Source of the DNA: Desulfocucumis palustris
GTDB taxonomy: Bacteria; Bacillota; Desulfotomaculia; Desulfotomaculales; Desulfocucumaceae
Direction: 5' to 3'
NCBI RefSeq assembly: GCF_002933875.1
Contig: NZ_BFAV01000124.1
Location: 1 to 43,808, forward strand
Length of the DNA: 43,808 nucleotides
In this document: positions 43,798 through 43,808 of the stretch, piece by piece
Position numbering within the stretch: the first letter of the stretch is position 1
Layout of the letters: every line of letters begins with the position of its first letter
Program-made: the position numbers and the translations under genes
Notes under the pieces: model-generated
Seen by the model: the letters and a program-made list of their open reading frames with translations, nothing else
Database searches by the model: none
Told to the model about the DNA's origin: nothing

Positions 43798-43808
43798 TTA
43801 ATCACCTC

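Overview
The window looks like chromosome from an anaerobic, probably spore-forming Firmicute of the Peptococcaceae/Desulfotomaculum-Pelotomaculum kind. This is inferred from the strong GGAGG-type ribosome binding sites, frequent TTG starts, a DUF3231 protein, S-layer homology (SLH) domains, a glycyl radical enzyme and an Agr-type peptide signalling locus. No rRNA, tRNA, CRISPR array or intact insertion sequence was seen. Almost everything from 3 to 39.7 kb is on the minus strand.

Left part (1-24.6 kb): a stand-alone acyltransferase, a VOC protein and a DUF3231 protein are followed by a long envelope-glycan region. It has galU, an SLH surface protein with a 24-base repeat tract, a MacB-like ABC exporter, GDP-mannose genes (manA with a frameshift, manB, manC), a PHP phosphoesterase, a YdjM-like membrane protein, a flippase, APS kinase (cysC), three GT-B glycosyltransferases, a DUF2206 polytopic protein, a sulfotransferase, UDP-glucose dehydrogenase, a GT2 transferase and a geranylgeranyl-reductase-family flavoprotein. 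Together they suggest a mannose- and glucuronate-containing, possibly sulfated surface glycan or glycolipid. The stretch from about 13.8 to 22.5 kb is visibly richer in A+T than its flanks.

Middle part (24.6-32.6 kb): a complete agr-like quorum-sensing locus in the order sensor kinase, AgrB, AgrD, LytTR response regulator. The 43-codon agrD overlaps the end of agrB and is easily missed. Arrays of 21-base-spaced boxes lie upstream of agrC, of a secreted Ig-like protein, of a DUF1616/CPBP-protease pair and of a small two-helix membrane protein. Three arrays sit in the same phase relative to a TAGACA-17-TAAYTT promoter. This looks like the regulon of the LytTR regulator. A c-di-GMP-I riboswitch followed by a terminator hairpin precedes the agr operon, so two signalling systems may meet there. 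A decayed tandem duplication lies between agrD and the regulator gene.

Right part (32.6-43.8 kb): a catabolic operon (GntR/UTRA regulator, MFS transporter, SDR dehydrogenase, glycyl radical enzyme with GCSE active site, its activating enzyme) of unknown substrate; palindrome-rich non-coding DNA; a plus-strand cluster of three small proteins sharing an NQNG motif that I do not recognise; a soluble methyl-accepting transducer; a cluster of DnaA-box-like sites; and, at the edge, a PaaI-type thioesterase and a Zn-ribbon/OB-fold (DUF35) protein.
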